Shown here one piece after another: positions 21,955 to 31,918 of a stretch of 64,000 nucleotides of DNA; the stretch's first letter is position 1, and the number at the start of each line of letters is the position of its first letter. Made by a program: the position numbers and the translations under genes. The notes under the pieces were generated by a model that was given only the letters and a program-made list of their open reading frames with translations, did not search any database and was not told the origin of the DNA. Location: the NCBI GenBank assembly GCA_023376005.1, contig CM042157.1, positions 61,489,743 to 61,553,742 of the forward strand, written 5' to 3'. Source of the stretch: Doryteuthis pealeii. Its lineage: Eukaryota > Mollusca > Cephalopoda > Myopsida > Loliginidae.

Positions 21955-22760
21955 GACACACCTTGTATTCTGAAAAATTAACGTTCTGTTCATTCTTTAA
22001 TTCTATTTTGGTAAATACACCTTTAAAATCTGTACTTTTTGACACACCTTGTATTCTGAAAAATTAACATTCTGTTCATTTTTTAATTCTATTTCGGTAA
22101 ATACGCCTTTAAAATCTGTACTTTTTGACACACCTTGTATTCTAAAAAAATAACGTTCTGTTCATTTTTTTAATTCTATTTTGGTAAATACGCCTTTAAA
22201 ATCTGTACTTTTTGACACACCTTGTATTCTGAAAAATTAACGTTCTGTTCATTCTTTAATTCTATTTTGGTAAATACGCCTTTAAAATCTGTACTTTTTG
22301 ACACACCTTGTATTCTGAAAAAAAAACTGATGTTACATTTATTGTTCATTCGTATCTTGATATATACAGCTTCAATCTCTATACTCTTTTGACACACCTT
22401 GTATTCTGAAAAAAATTGATGTTACATTTATTGTTCATTCGTATCTTGATATATACAGCTTCAATCTCTATACTCTTTTGACACACCTTGTATTCTGAAA
22501 AAAAAACTGATGTTACATTTATTGTTCATTCGTATCTTGATATATACAGCTTTAATCTCTATACTCTTTTGACACACCTTGTATTCTGAAAAAAATTGAT
22601 GTTACATTTATTGTTCATTCGTATCTTGATATATACAGCTTCAATCTCTGTACTCTTTTGACACACCTTGTATTCTGAAAAAAACTGATGTTACATTTAT
22701 TGTTCATTCGTATCTTGATATATACAGCTTCAATCTCTATACTCTTTTGACACACCTTGT
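21955..22760. repeat. 90-bp tandem array, units A x4 then B x5
   Basis: Nine units each start GACACACCTTGTATTCTGAA. The first four carry TTAACGTTCTGTTCATT and ACGCCTTTAAAATCTGTA; the last five carry TGATGTTACATTTATTGTTC and ATACAGCTTCAATCTCTA. The same two types occur once each at 960-1160 and 45250-45435, so an A-B pair seems to have expanded in blocks. The array ends against a RETRO-B head and a mariner relic. GGTGTGTCAAAAAGTA resembles a mariner terminus. Confidence 0.9.
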
Positions 22761-22763
22761 ATA

Positions 22764-22806
22764 TACACCTTGTCGGCTGGAGCTGTAGAATACACCGACT
22801 GCACCA
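22764..22806 (+). mobile_element. RETRO-B head fragment
   Basis: CTTGTCGGCTGGAGCTGTAG and AATACACCGACTGCACC match the 5' end of RETRO-B, which then stops abruptly at the mariner sequence. Only the 5' 40 bp are present, which is unusual for a retroposon. Confidence 0.6.
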
Positions 22807-22809
22807 GTG

Positions 22810-23062
22810 CCACTAACCAAATTTTCATCCATGGCTTTGAGCACGGCCTCGGAATCCACGACTTTAGGTCTACTTGACCTTGCCTAGTCGTCAAGATTCT
22901 TGCAGACGAAGCGAAATTTCTTGAACCATCTGTTTATTGTACTGTGATTAACATTGGCTTCACCTTTCACACGACATATGGTTCCACGGCGTTATGGCCC
23001 AGTTTGAACTTAAAAAATTCCATAATTTGACTTTGAATCTGTGCAGTTTTCAAATCACACAT
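22810..23062 (-). pseudogene. Mariner transposase N-terminal relic
   Basis: The minus-strand translation from the ATG at 23062-23060 gives IMEFFKFKLGHNAVE, then after a frameshift NVNHSTINRWFKKFR, KNLDD, a stop codon, and ARSSRPKVVDSEAVLKAM. This is the first third of a mariner transposase: the N-terminal helix-turn-helix DNA-binding domain (the VNHSTINRWFKKF recognition helix) and linker. The DDD catalytic domain is absent. A TIR element (23083-24213) sits just upstream of the start codon. Confidence 0.85.
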
Positions 23063-23082
23063 TGAGTGAAGGCAATGCACAA

Positions 23083-24213
23083 TAGGGTAGGTTGATTTTT
23101 CACTTTTCTTGAAATTTAAAATTCTCTCAAACAGCGAAAGTTGTATGTCTATATATAATGGAGATAGACTGCATTTTTGTCTGAAGCCGAAACTATATTA
23201 CTACTCAAGTCACAATTCCTTTAATTATTTACGTCAAATTCTCCATGATTTCATTCTTTTAAACCTTCAGTTATTAATAAAAATTGTTTTACATTATTAA
23301 TACTGTTGATCATATCTACGTACTAATAACATGCAATTGTATTTATATATACAACAAAATAGCGATTTACAGTTTGAACGAGAAGGCTAATTTGCATATT
23401 GATATTTAAAATTTATTTTAATAAATATGTGCTTGGTATTATTGATTTCTAATTGTTTGGTTTTATCTTAAGAAATATAAACAAAAATCTCGTAGATAAA
23501 TCTTAAAAGAAATTTATTTACAAGAAGAAATAACTGTAATATTATCCTTTACTTCCTATTTTAACTAAATAGTTAAATTAGGAAAATTTACCAATGAAAC
23601 AGGGGGAGTAATGGAAAATGATGGAAATAGTTAGTTTCAAAGTTGTTCTATTTTTCGATTATACCCCCTCTGTTGCAGATCTTTTTATCTGCATTCTTAG
23701 TCAGTTTCATTAGCCTTTCTAATTTAATATGATATTTTATTATATTAAAACTTAAATACTTGCACCCGGAGGGTGCATATATTTGCTAGTTTGTATAATA
23801 GATACTGATACCAAAAACTAGATCTATTACTTCCACTATAGTTTGATCGTCAGTTAAAATGCACTAAAAATTCTCGTTTTTGCAACATTTGGCCCATAAA
23901 TTGGTTAGAAAATTTAGCAATTTCAATATCTAAAATAGAAATGTATTTCAATAAGATGAAACGAATAAGATATTATAACTAGAATTACTATTGAAAATAT
24001 CCTCCATCATCGCCGACACCTCTGATATGCTGCTTTTTACCTCATTAATTAAGCTATAACTGGGATAAAAAAATTTAAAAGACTGAAATATATTTACTCA
24101 AATCAAGGCAAAGTTTTTTGTTTTTTTTAAATATTTCGTGTGGTAATTCTTTATGTTAATTTGCAACTTTCGCCACCTGGGAGAAATTACAGTTCCAAAA
24201 TCGACCTACCCTA
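23083..24213. mobile_element. TIR DNA transposon with 8-bp target duplication
   Basis: The termini TAGGGTAGGTTGATTTT and AAAATCGACCTACCCTA are 17-bp inverted repeats with one mismatch. They are flanked by the exact duplication ATGCACAA at 23075-23082 and 24214-24221. An 8-bp duplication fits hAT or P-like transposases; the TAGGG terminus is not typical hAT (CAGNG), so the superfamily is open. It is 1131 bp, of which 641 bp is a nested Helitron-1, leaving about 490 bp of non-coding DNA. Confidence 0.9.
23149..23789 (+). mobile_element. Helitron-1 nested in the TIR element
   Basis: Starts TCTATATATAATGGAGATAG and ends GCACCCGGAGGGTGC ... CTAG, followed by T. Length is 641 bp. It lies wholly inside 23083-24213 and is therefore younger than it. 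Confidence 0.88.
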
Positions 24214-24377
24214 ATGCACAACGTGTCACCACACCAACTACCACGATACTACCAACCACAGCGGATATCTAACACAACTTGAATTGCTTCAGTTGCGTGA
24301 TGTACGCGAAGCAAACTAGCATTTACTAAAATATTGCATTGGATTCTGATCCGGTAAGTGAAGTAAAATATTTAAGG

Positions 24378-24455
24378 TGATCCCAGGGGGCGCACCCTCT
24401 AGTAGCGCCTGTCCCCTCAACTAAAATGAGCAGGGGGCGGCTTGTTGCTTGGGGA
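24378..24455. repeat. GC-rich block related to 46440-46600
   Basis: GTGATCCCAGGGGGCGC ... CGCCTGTCCCCTCAACTAAA ... GCAGGGGGCGG mirrors the order in the GC-rich insert at 46440-46510 (GTGATCCTAGGGGGC ... CCTGCCCCCTCGATTTAAAG ... GGGCAGGG). The two blocks define a small GC-rich repeat of unknown origin in otherwise AT-rich DNA. Confidence 0.45.
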
Positions 24456-24571
24456 ATCCTAAAAAGAAAATGACGACGAGACCACGCATAGTTTGTTTGT
24501 TTTTTTGTTGTTTTTTAATTGGCTATCGCATGAACTTTGATTTGTGTGTGGCTCCCGACATAAAAAAACCC

Positions 24572-24842
24572 TGTAATTTTCACCTTTAGTTAGCTAGATT
24601 CCTAGCAAATAAGGCAATTAGAGTAAGCTCCCTTGACTTTTACTCTGAAACAAGCCGGTAGCCATTTTGAAAGTCTCCGTGCGAAATACACAAATCTTAG
24701 AAACTTTTCGAAAACAATTCAACTACATGCTTTAACACAAAAATATCATAAAATGTGTTCTTAATAACAATTAAGTTCATTTCTGATAATGCGCACGCAC
24801 AATTTTGCGCTAGTAATTTAGCCAACTAAAGGCGAAAATTAC
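24572..24842. mobile_element. MITE-E, simple copy
   Basis: Inverted termini GTAATTTTCACCTTTAGTT and AACTAAAGGCGAAAATTAC with one copy of the internal unit. About 270 bp. This is the single-unit form from which the 19322 copy could have arisen by internal duplication. Confidence 0.85.
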
Positions 24843-24931
24843 CAAAGACCTTATGTTAATCCGACCTGGTGGGAGGTCAGGAAAATACTTACCAAAATAT
24901 TGTAAAACTTCTGACTCTCCCTACAGCACTA

Positions 24932-25030
24932 GGGGCCAGTTTAGCTCAGTTGGTAGAGCACTTATCTCAGTATCGCAAGGTTCCTGGTTCGATACCGGTC
25001 CCCGCAAACTCAGCATATGAGTAGCACAGA
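24932..25030 (+). mobile_element. SINE-A head only
   Basis: TTTAGCTCAGTTGGTAGAGC, then GGTTCGATACCGGTCCCCGC; stops after AGTAGCACAG. The A and B boxes are intact but the 3' body is missing. Loss of the 3' rather than the 5' end is atypical for target-primed insertion and points to later deletion. Confidence 0.85.
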
Positions 25031-25081
25031 TTGAAGGGAAAAGATAATGTCAAGATTGGAGTAACAAGACAAGAAAACATT

Positions 25082-25119
25082 CTCTCTCATTCTTTCTTTC
25101 TATTTCTCTCTCTCCCTCC

Positions 25120-25152
<33 letters not shown>

Positions 25153-25170
25153 GATAGATAGATAGATAGT
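25082..25170. repeat. (CT)n(TA)n(TAGA)n microsatellite
   Basis: Pyrimidine-rich run, then TA, then TAGA repeats. Confidence 0.9.
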
Positions 25171-25469
25171 TTCGTAGTTTTACGAATTCTTTTGTCTTAT
25201 TGAGAAAAAAAATCCCTTTTTTCTCATTGCTTTCTGACTATTCCGTTGTCTACAACAAAACAAAAACAAAACTACATTACCATGTAATTTTTTCTCTGAG
25301 GAGCATTGAGCGAAAAAAAGAATCATTTTAGATTTTAAATCTAACTAGGGTACCCTTACTTTTCTTTTTAAGAAAAAACAAAAACAATTTATTTTACAAC
25401 ATGCATATGCTTTTACGCGTCCTTTTTAAATTCAGTACTGCTAATAAACTATATATATATATATATATA

Positions 25470-25555
25470 TATACCAAGCCGTATACACGAGCAGGATGCG
25501 ACACAAGGTCAATTTCTTTAACAGGTTTGAATTCAGAGTTTTCCTTCTCTTAGAC
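25470..25555 (-). mobile_element. SINE-C 3' fragment
   Basis: CACGAGCAGGATGCGACACA, AGGTCAATTTCTTTAACAGG and TTTTCCTTCTCTTAGAC match the SINE-C body. It is cut by the (TC)n tract that follows. Confidence 0.7.
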
Positions 25556-25666
<111 letters not shown>

Positions 25667-25979
25667 CCAGTGTTAGGGACCATGAGACCCTAGCACCGGC
25701 CCTACACAAGTGCACCAGACATTTATATTACAGGTATCGGCTTCACAAGATAACATGAAAAATATAATTAGTACATGTGGTTTTTGTGTGTCTACTTTTC
25801 TTCCGTTATTTTCTTCTTTTTTTTTTTTTTCGTAACAATTATCTGTTTGCAACCGTTCAGTGTACATTTTTAATTGAAATAGTTTGTAAAACCAGCTGCG
25901 GTTTCAGTCTTGACCTCCTACCCCGGGTAGACGAGTACTTTAACAAATCGTGCACCCTCACACGCACGAGTGCCTACTT

Positions 25980-26205
25980 GTACTGCACGTGGTGTAATGG
26001 TTGAAAATGGACTTAGCACCTGAGTTCAAATCCTGGTCGAGGCTGGTCGTATTTCACATAGCGCTAATACCTTTGGGAACGGTATGAATCCAACTATTCT
26101 CCTTCCAGCTACGGATGAATTGTAGTACAGACTGTATTCTTTAACTTTGGATATGCAACCAGCCTAGGAGAAAGAAAACTTTGAATTCAAACCTGCTAAA
26201 CGTTT
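25980..26205 (+). mobile_element. SINE-C, near full length
   Basis: tRNA-like head: A-box-like TGGTGTAATGGTTGAAA and B-box-like GAGTTCAAATCCTGG. The body follows: CATAGCGCTAATACCTTTGG, ATGAATCCAACTATTCTCC, TAGGAGAAAGAAAACTTTGA. It ends in TTTGAATTCAAACCTG. This orientation shows the family order: head, GCGCTAATACC, stem-rich centre, TCCTAGGAGAAGGAAAA. Confidence 0.8.
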
Positions 26206-26434
26206 GAGTTTAAGTTTTGAGTTTGATTTTTTTTAACGGTGTATCAAAAGGTTATTTTGATGTCAGTCTTTAAAGTAGTGGTTATATGTAGGTATTCGGT
26301 TATGTTTTGTTATATCTAGTTGAAAAGGTTGCTTTTTTTTTAGAAAATTTAAAGTGTTTTCAGGGTTTGTATTCTTAAAGATGTTCCTCGGGTTTCTTGC
26401 TTGATAGTAATTAATGCTGATATGTTTAAGGCTG

Positions 26435-27240
26435 TTACAATTTAAAAGGATATGTTTGGTTGTAAGTTGCTAATCCCGATTTGAGGATCTTTTTAAGGCG
26501 GCTGATATATTCCTTTTCTGCCTTTTCTCTCATTTGTCCATGTTCAACCATTACATTCTCTTCAATGCCAAGGTATTTGTATGCAACATCCTCTCGCAAG
26601 TCTTCAATATAGCCATTATCCAGCTTAAGATGTTCTGCTATCACTTTTCCCCCCCTTTTTTTAATTGTGCATTTAGCACATTTTTCATATCCAAACTCCA
26701 TGCAGATGTCTCTGTGAAACTTTTTACCGTTTCTATCAGAGGGACACGTTGTTTTTCTGATTCTACATAGAGTTTGAGGTCGTCCATAAAGAGTAGATGG
26801 TTCACTTTTTTTATTCTCTTCTTTCTTTCTGCCTTTACTGAGGTTGTATCCAGTTTTTCGGCATTTAAGGACTTTGCTAAGTGGATCCTTAGTGAAACAG
26901 AAAAGAAGAGGTGATAGGCTATCTCACTGGAAAATACCTCGTTGGGTCCTGATGTTTGGGGTCTGTATTTTTCCTTCCAATTGATGCAATGTTATTGTTG
27001 TTTGCCATCTGGCCATTTGTTTCGGGAGGAATAATCTTATGTCTTCATGGGCATTGTACAGTTCCAAACATCGGAGTATCCAGGAGTGGGGCACACTGTC
27101 AAATGCTTTTTTTAATAATCGACCCACATAATATATAAGTTTCTTTGCCTCTTTCGGCAATCCTCCAGGATGGTCTTGTTTATTAGCAGATGGTCCTTTG
27201 TGTCAATTTTCTTCTGGTCCACCAATTACAGTGTTTTTCC
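26435..27240 (-). pseudogene. LINE-II reverse transcriptase, broken
   Basis: Reading leftward: KDHLLINKTILEDC, then VDYKKAFDSVPHSWILRCLE (RT motif A region), QMARWQTTITL, QRGIFQ, a premature stop, DSLSPLLFCFTKDPLSK (motif B), a frameshift, and HLLFMDDLKLY (catalytic FMDD box), followed by CMEFGYEKCAK, YKYLGIEEN, EYISRLKKILKSGL. These are the palm and thumb of a non-LTR retrotransposon RT. At least one stop and two frameshifts separate the pieces (27240-27090, 27090-26780, 26780-26435). The C-terminal part of the same protein class is found separately at 37395, 41400, 42610 and 54633. Confidence 0.9.
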
Positions 27241-27321
27241 TTCTTTTTTTTAAAGTGTGAGACAAACTTGTGAGAAAAAATGTGAATACCAAACGAGAAT
27301 AAATTAAACAAAAACGTATTC

Positions 27322-27393
27322 GACATAAAATAACCCAAAGGTTGACACACCGTAAAATCCAACCAACCAACCAACCAACCAACCAACCAACCA
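27322..27393 (+). mobile_element. RETRO-B 3' tail with (AACC)n
   Basis: GACATAAAATAACCCAAAGG and GACACACCGTAAAATCC followed by eight AACC repeats. The RETRO-B tail here has expanded to a tetranucleotide run. Confidence 0.75.
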
Positions 27394-27744
27394 AAGTGAA
27401 CTTTCTCGACCGTTTCACTTTCGTTTTTTATTTTGTTTTGTTTTTGTTTTGTTTTTTTCTTTTTGGCGGGCGGTGCTCAGTATCTTGAAAATAAGACCAT
27501 TATCTTGTCTCGCGGCATATCTCTCCAAAAAACCCCTGTTGTTTAGTCAATCTACCACAATTATATTTTCGCTTTACAAAAATCATCTTTCATCAATTTC
27601 TACAATCATATCAGTCCCACCATTTACAGTGTTTTTTTCTTTTAAAAAGTATCAGCATAAACTTCTCTTAATAAGTTTCTCCAGGTGTAAATAGATAATA
27701 TGACCTGCCAATAAGTTCAGATGACATTTTCTTGTTTCTGATTT
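27394..27744. other. No recognisable feature
   Basis: T-rich DNA, possibly an extension of the flanking retroelement debris. No frame or element identified. Confidence 0.4.
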
Positions 27745-27845
27745 CAGGTACTCCATACTCCCAATAGCTCCAAAATTGGAACTTCACCAATGCAAATGCA
27801 GTTTAACGTCACACACAGGACACTATGATTCTCAGCCATTTATAG
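27745..27845 (-). mobile_element. RETRO-B internal fragment
   Basis: TACTCCATACTCCCAATAGC, AAAATTGGAACTTCACCA and CAGTTTAACGTCACACAC match the central RETRO-B segment. Both ends are missing. Confidence 0.7.
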
Positions 27846-28411
27846 TGTTTTTCTCATTCATAGTGTTTTTCTTTCGACGGAGCGTGCTCTAAAAGTGACA
27901 CTTGCAATCAAATTTTCAACGATATAGATGATTCCTAATAAAGTATTTTTCAAAACCATCTATCACTTAAGGTATAAAAATTTACTAAACACCGTTGACA
28001 AAAAACAAAAAAACAAACAAAAAACAAACAACAACAAACAAGAACAAAACGATAATAAAGCTTTCATTATTATGTAACATTCCCTTGCACAAATTAGCTT
28101 ATATTCAAGATCAGCCATAATTTAGGATCGATCCTAATGTTATCTGATCTTTATCTTTTATGGCTTATATTAATGTTGGTTTTTTATTGCTCTTGACACA
28201 ATATTTTAGTTCCGATAATGTCCAAAGGCAAAATTAAAGTAATATAACGCCCACACATCTTTCTGCAAATATAAAAGCCCCCCATCTTATAAAAAAAAAA
28301 AGAACCCTAAAAAAAAATCACAAAAATGAAAAACGTACAAAGCATAATACGTCGTTTGTGACAAGCACTTACCATAATCATTTACAATAGAGAAAAAGAG
28401 CTGTTGTTATT
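27846..28411. other. AT-rich, no recognisable feature
   Basis: The A/C-rich run AAAAAACAAAAAAACAAACA at about 28001-28040 is low complexity. Nothing else identified. Confidence 0.45.
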
Positions 28412-28745
28412 TAGCGTATTTGACGGCATATAGGACGCACCTTTCTTTCCAAAATTTTGACAAAAAATCGCCCTGCATCTTATACATCGTAGGTGAAGTT
28501 TGAGACCTCCCGTAGGCCTAGGCTAATCTTCTCTATGATGCTCACTAACCCAGCTTACGCACGGTACTTTTACCGACCCTAAACTCCATGCATCCTTATT
28601 TTATTGCTGGTATTGTTATAATCAAGGTTGACAGGAGCGTATGGTGGCGAAGATAACACTATATGCTTAAATATACTAAACACATTTTTTCCTGAATCTG
28701 ACCTGCTGATATGCCCGTGCGTCTTATATGCCGTCAAATACGGTA
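28412..28745. mobile_element. TIR MITE (GTATTTGACGGCATATA termini)
   Basis: The left terminus TTAGCGTATTTGACGGCATA plus TAGGACGCAC is repeated inverted at the right end (GTGCGTCTTATATGCCGTCA plus AATACGGTAA). The TIR is about 30 bp with three mismatches and the element is about 334 bp. The interior is non-coding. A 3-bp TTA/TAA at each edge may be the target site. The terminus resembles widespread eukaryotic MITE ends with TATAAGNCGCAC. Confidence 0.85.
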
Positions 28746-28767
28746 ATAAGCTTTGATTATTTTTTTT

Positions 28768-29215
28768 ATTGGCATTTCAGTCTCGGAAGACTATAATATA
28801 CTTTTTTGTATCCCTGAAGTTACAGCGCCTCCTGTGACTGTGAAGTCCAATGTTTGAAAAACATTCTCGACCACAGATGTCGCATTTGGATGCTGTCCCT
28901 GAAGATGTTGATGTTCCGGTGCTTTATTGCTGCTGCTTTCTTCTAGACCTCTTGGCTTGTGGTGTTGCGCCAGGGTGACTTCAGACATGAACAGTCCTCT
29001 ACGGAAAGCCTGTCGCCACCGACAGCGGCCATGATCCAAATTTCCACAGCTGGAAGGGACAATGCCAAAGCACCTGAGATCATTCTTGCAGACATCCTTG
29101 AAACGCAGATATGGGCGACTAATCTGTCTCTTACCAGACTAAAGCTCTGCATAAAGGATATCCTTCGGGATTCGTCCATCATTCATCCGGCGGACATGAC
29201 CAGCCATCAAAGATT
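28768..29215 (-). pseudogene. LINE-III ORF C-terminus
   Basis: Minus-strand reading from 29215: AGHVRRMNDGRIPKDIL, then the basic region KRQISRPYLRFKDVC, a Trp/Arg-rich segment (HGRCRWRQAFRRGLF), and a terminal finger SKCDICGRECFSNIGLHSHR with RRC following. This is the typical end of a class of non-LTR retrotransposon polyproteins, with a CCHC/CCHH-like zinc finger as the last domain. A stop (UAG) interrupts the early part and the pieces lie in different frames. The 3' UTR runs to 28768. Confidence 0.8.
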
Positions 29216-29217
29216 AA

Positions 29218-29640
29218 ACTGACACAAAAAAACACAAATATAAAAACAAAAGACAAAAAAAAATAAATGTAAAAAATAAAAACGCAACAACAACAAATAC
29301 AAAAGAAAAACAAAAGACCCCAAAAGAACGAACCCCCCCCGCCAAAAAAACACAACCCCACCCCCCAAAAAAAAACAAGAACAAAAAAAAAACAAAAACG
29401 AAGAAAAAGACAAAACGCCAAAAGTAAAACAAATATACAAAAAAATAAAGAAACAAAAGAAAACAAAAAAGAAAAAGAAAAAAAGAAAGGAAAGACAACC
29501 CTCCCCTAAAAACTTCAAAATAAACAAAACAAAATACACAAATAAAAAAAACAAAACCAGAAAAAAATAAAAAAACAATCAAACAAATAAAAAAAAATAA
29601 AAAAGCAAAAAACAAACTAGCACGCCAAATTATCGTGCAT
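29218..29640. repeat. A/C-only low-complexity tract
   Basis: About 420 bp almost free of T and with few G: runs of A broken by single C or G and one CCCCCCCC. Long phenylalanine-rich frames on the minus strand are a by-product. It lies exactly between the LINE-III fragment and a SINE-A. Confidence 0.9.
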
Positions 29641-29654
29641 CGGTCCTGTATAAT

Positions 29655-29832
29655 AAAGTCGCCAGGTGGTCTAAAGTCGGTATCAGCCAATCGGCGAGGG
29701 AGTCTATCCTGTTTTCACTAGCGCTAGACCAAAGGGATTGTTTTGGCGTCTGAGGTGGAGCGCCACACCTACCATCAGTTCATTACTTTACTGCACAGAC
29801 CCCTATGCTACTCATATGCTGAGTTGGCGAGG
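29655..29832 (-). mobile_element. SINE-A body, head missing
   Basis: From AAAGTCGCCAGGTGGTCTAA to CATATGCTGAGTTGGCGAGG. It lacks the tRNA-like head, which appears 60 bp away in the opposite orientation (29893-29980). Confidence 0.85.
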
Positions 29833-29892
29833 GAGAGCCCTGTTATTAGTTACGTGAAACCATTAGTCAATTGAAAAAATATTAGCTCTAAA

Positions 29893-29980
29893 GGACCGGT
29901 TTAGGTCAGTCGGTAGAGCGTCCGCCTAGGAAGCACAAGGTTCCTGGTTCGATACCGGCCCTCGTAAACCCAGCGTATGT
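29893..29980 (+). mobile_element. SINE-A head, inverted next to its body
   Basis: GGACCGGTTTAGGTCAGTCG, GTAGAGCGTCCGCC and GGTTCGATACCGGCCCTCG; ends at CCCAGCGTATG. Head on the plus strand, body on the minus strand: the two halves are complementary in content and could derive from one copy by inversion. Confidence 0.85.
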
Positions 29981-30069
29981 GTTGAATAGAAAAGAATGAG
30001 TTTCAAATAAATATCTTTAAAAAATGAGTTAATAAAAAATATTTGAATACCCATCATGAATTAATCAAA

Positions 30070-30128
30070 CAAAACATCTTAGGCATAAAATAACCCAACG
30101 GGGTTGACATACTGTAAAATACAACCAG
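30070..30128 (+). mobile_element. RETRO-B 3' tail
   Basis: TTAGGCATAAAATAACCCAA, CGGGGTTGACATACTGTAAA and ATACAACC: the 3' end only, as expected of a 5'-truncated retroposon. Confidence 0.7.
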
Positions 30129-30639
30129 ATTTATGACGGGAAATAGGAGGAATAATTACTGTTGAGTTTGATTCTCACTGAGTGTTCCATATTTCTGGCA
30201 TTGTTTCTAAATTGGACAATCCTTAAAGAGTTTTAGAAGAAGAAAAAAAAGAGATAGAAAGAAAAATAAATCGTTATATCGAGGGTTTCTTATAGCGAGC
30301 GTTTGCGATGGTTACGTGATTGTGTGACGCGATTTCACTCGACAGTGTGTAACTTCTGAGTCAGACCCGACAAAAGCGCCGGTGTGGTGGGGGCTAGGAA
30401 GGAAATAGTCAAAAATGGTCGACATCTCATTTGCCTTTGTTATTTATAGTTATTCTTTTTGGTTTCCTTGTTCAAATACTTAGACAAAAATCTTCCGCCC
30501 TGCCCTCCTACCATCGAAGCAGCTGTAGTTGTCATACAAGCGAATTAACATACGTGGAGAATAACGCCTTTTCCATACGAGACTTATAAAAGCAGACCTT
30601 ACGCGCCTCCGTCGACAATATCAGAGGTTGTGGTTGCTT
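30129..30639. other. No recognisable feature
   Basis: Mixed DNA with somewhat higher CpG at 30270-30380. No gene-like frame. Confidence 0.4.
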
Positions 30640-30700
30640 GGATTTTGCGGCATGTCAACCCTTGTTGGGTTATTTTATACCGTAGATAGATTTTTATTGA
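30640..30700 (-). mobile_element. RETRO-B 3' tail
   Basis: TTGGATTTTGCGGCATGTCA, ACCCTTGTTGGGTTATTTTA and TACCG match the 3' end of the older RETRO-B subfamily, truncated soon after. Confidence 0.7.
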
Positions 30701-30794
30701 ACTTTGGTCTTTGCTGGTCTTCAACTATTTTTCTTTCGAAAAGGATGTGCGCTCGGTCGTTATAACAAACAAACATACAGGATCTTTCTAATAT

Positions 30795-30836
<42 letters not shown>

Positions 30837-31065
30837 TAATTTATTTCATTTTTAGAATAATATCCAATTAAATAATTATCGAAATGAGTAAAAAAAAATT
30901 CCAAAAATTATTTTTTAATTTTTAATTTTCATTTTATTTTCCGATTTTCAGTACTTATTTACTATCCGAGCAGATTTAAAAAAAAAATATTTTGTTTTCT
31001 TTTATTCAGACCTTTGGTCTTTTGTCTTTTTATTTATACAGAAATTAGTATCATTTAATAATGAC

Positions 31066-31436
31066 AATGAAGGAGTACTTCACATTCATCAGAGCTCCAG
31101 AACTGGAACCTCACCACTAGATACAATTTAGCGTTATACCAAGGACACTAAGACCCACAGACACCGTCTTCCAGCACAAATGGTTGTGTGCTTGCCATTA
31201 GAGCAATACAGCCGTGCCGATCATATAGGTGCTAAGGTTTGACATGACCAGCCGATTGATGGGGGAGGACATCTCCGACCACCCGTCTAGCATAAGTAAG
31301 TGCAAAGTAGAGTGCTGCATATCATGAATTGCTCAGTCACCAGGATTCCGTCCTTAAGCATCACGGGTCGCCACTTACGGCCAACAAGTAACCCCATTGA
31401 GGGGTTCTTGCTCCTCTGCAGAGGTGCAGTCGGAGA
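31066..31436 (-). mobile_element. RETRO-B, 3' truncated
   Basis: From AATGAAGGAGTACTTCACAT to the head-proximal CTCTGCAGAGGTGCAGTCGG. The 3' third, including the terminal GGCATNAAAT stem, is missing here. Confidence 0.8.
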
Positions 31437-31453
31437 ATTTAAATATTATTCAT

Positions 31454-31770
31454 CACAAAACATCTGGCATTGAATAACCCATAAAAATTGATATGCCGTT
31501 AAATAAATAAACTAAATAAAACCTATAAATAGTTATGCTTACAATCAAACATTTAAAAATGAATAGATTTCCAGCATTAAATAACCCATAAGGAATTGAT
31601 ATGCCATCAAATAAATCAACCAAATAAAACCTATGAATTGTTATGACTACAATCAAATATTTAGACATGAATCACATTTCAGCATTAAATAATCCACAAG
31701 GAGTTTATGTGCCGTTAAACAAATAAAACACATAAACCAACTAAACATAGAAATAAAACTATAAATGCGA
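31454..31770 (+). repeat. RETRO-B tail amplified in tandem (3 x 108 bp)
   Basis: Three successive units each contain a RETRO-B-like 3' tail (GCATTAAATAACCCATAAGG, TGATATGCC, then AAATAAATNAAC) followed by AAACCTATAAATNGTTATG and TACAATCAAA. Each unit is about 108 bp. It looks like a satellite born from a retroposon tail plus flank. Confidence 0.75.
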
Positions 31771-31842
31771 GTTTCTCAACGTCTTTCGTAATGACGATCG
31801 ACGGCTTTTGAATCCTGCTGCGTCAGCAAGTGACTTTTGACG

Positions 31843-31844
<2 letters not shown>

Positions 31845-31918
<74 letters not shown>
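31845..31918. repeat. (GA)n microsatellite
   Basis: A purine run of about 70 bp, interrupted once by GG. Confidence 0.95.

Noticed and set aside
24932..25030. Functional tRNA genes (also at 29893, 32150, 51868, 52013, 58931)
   Set aside because: A and B boxes are present, but the acceptor and anticodon stems do not pair and SINE body sequence follows or once followed.
29179..29690. Phe-rich membrane-like proteins on the minus strand
   Set aside because: Pure consequence of the A/C-rich low-complexity tract; three overlapping frames are all open.
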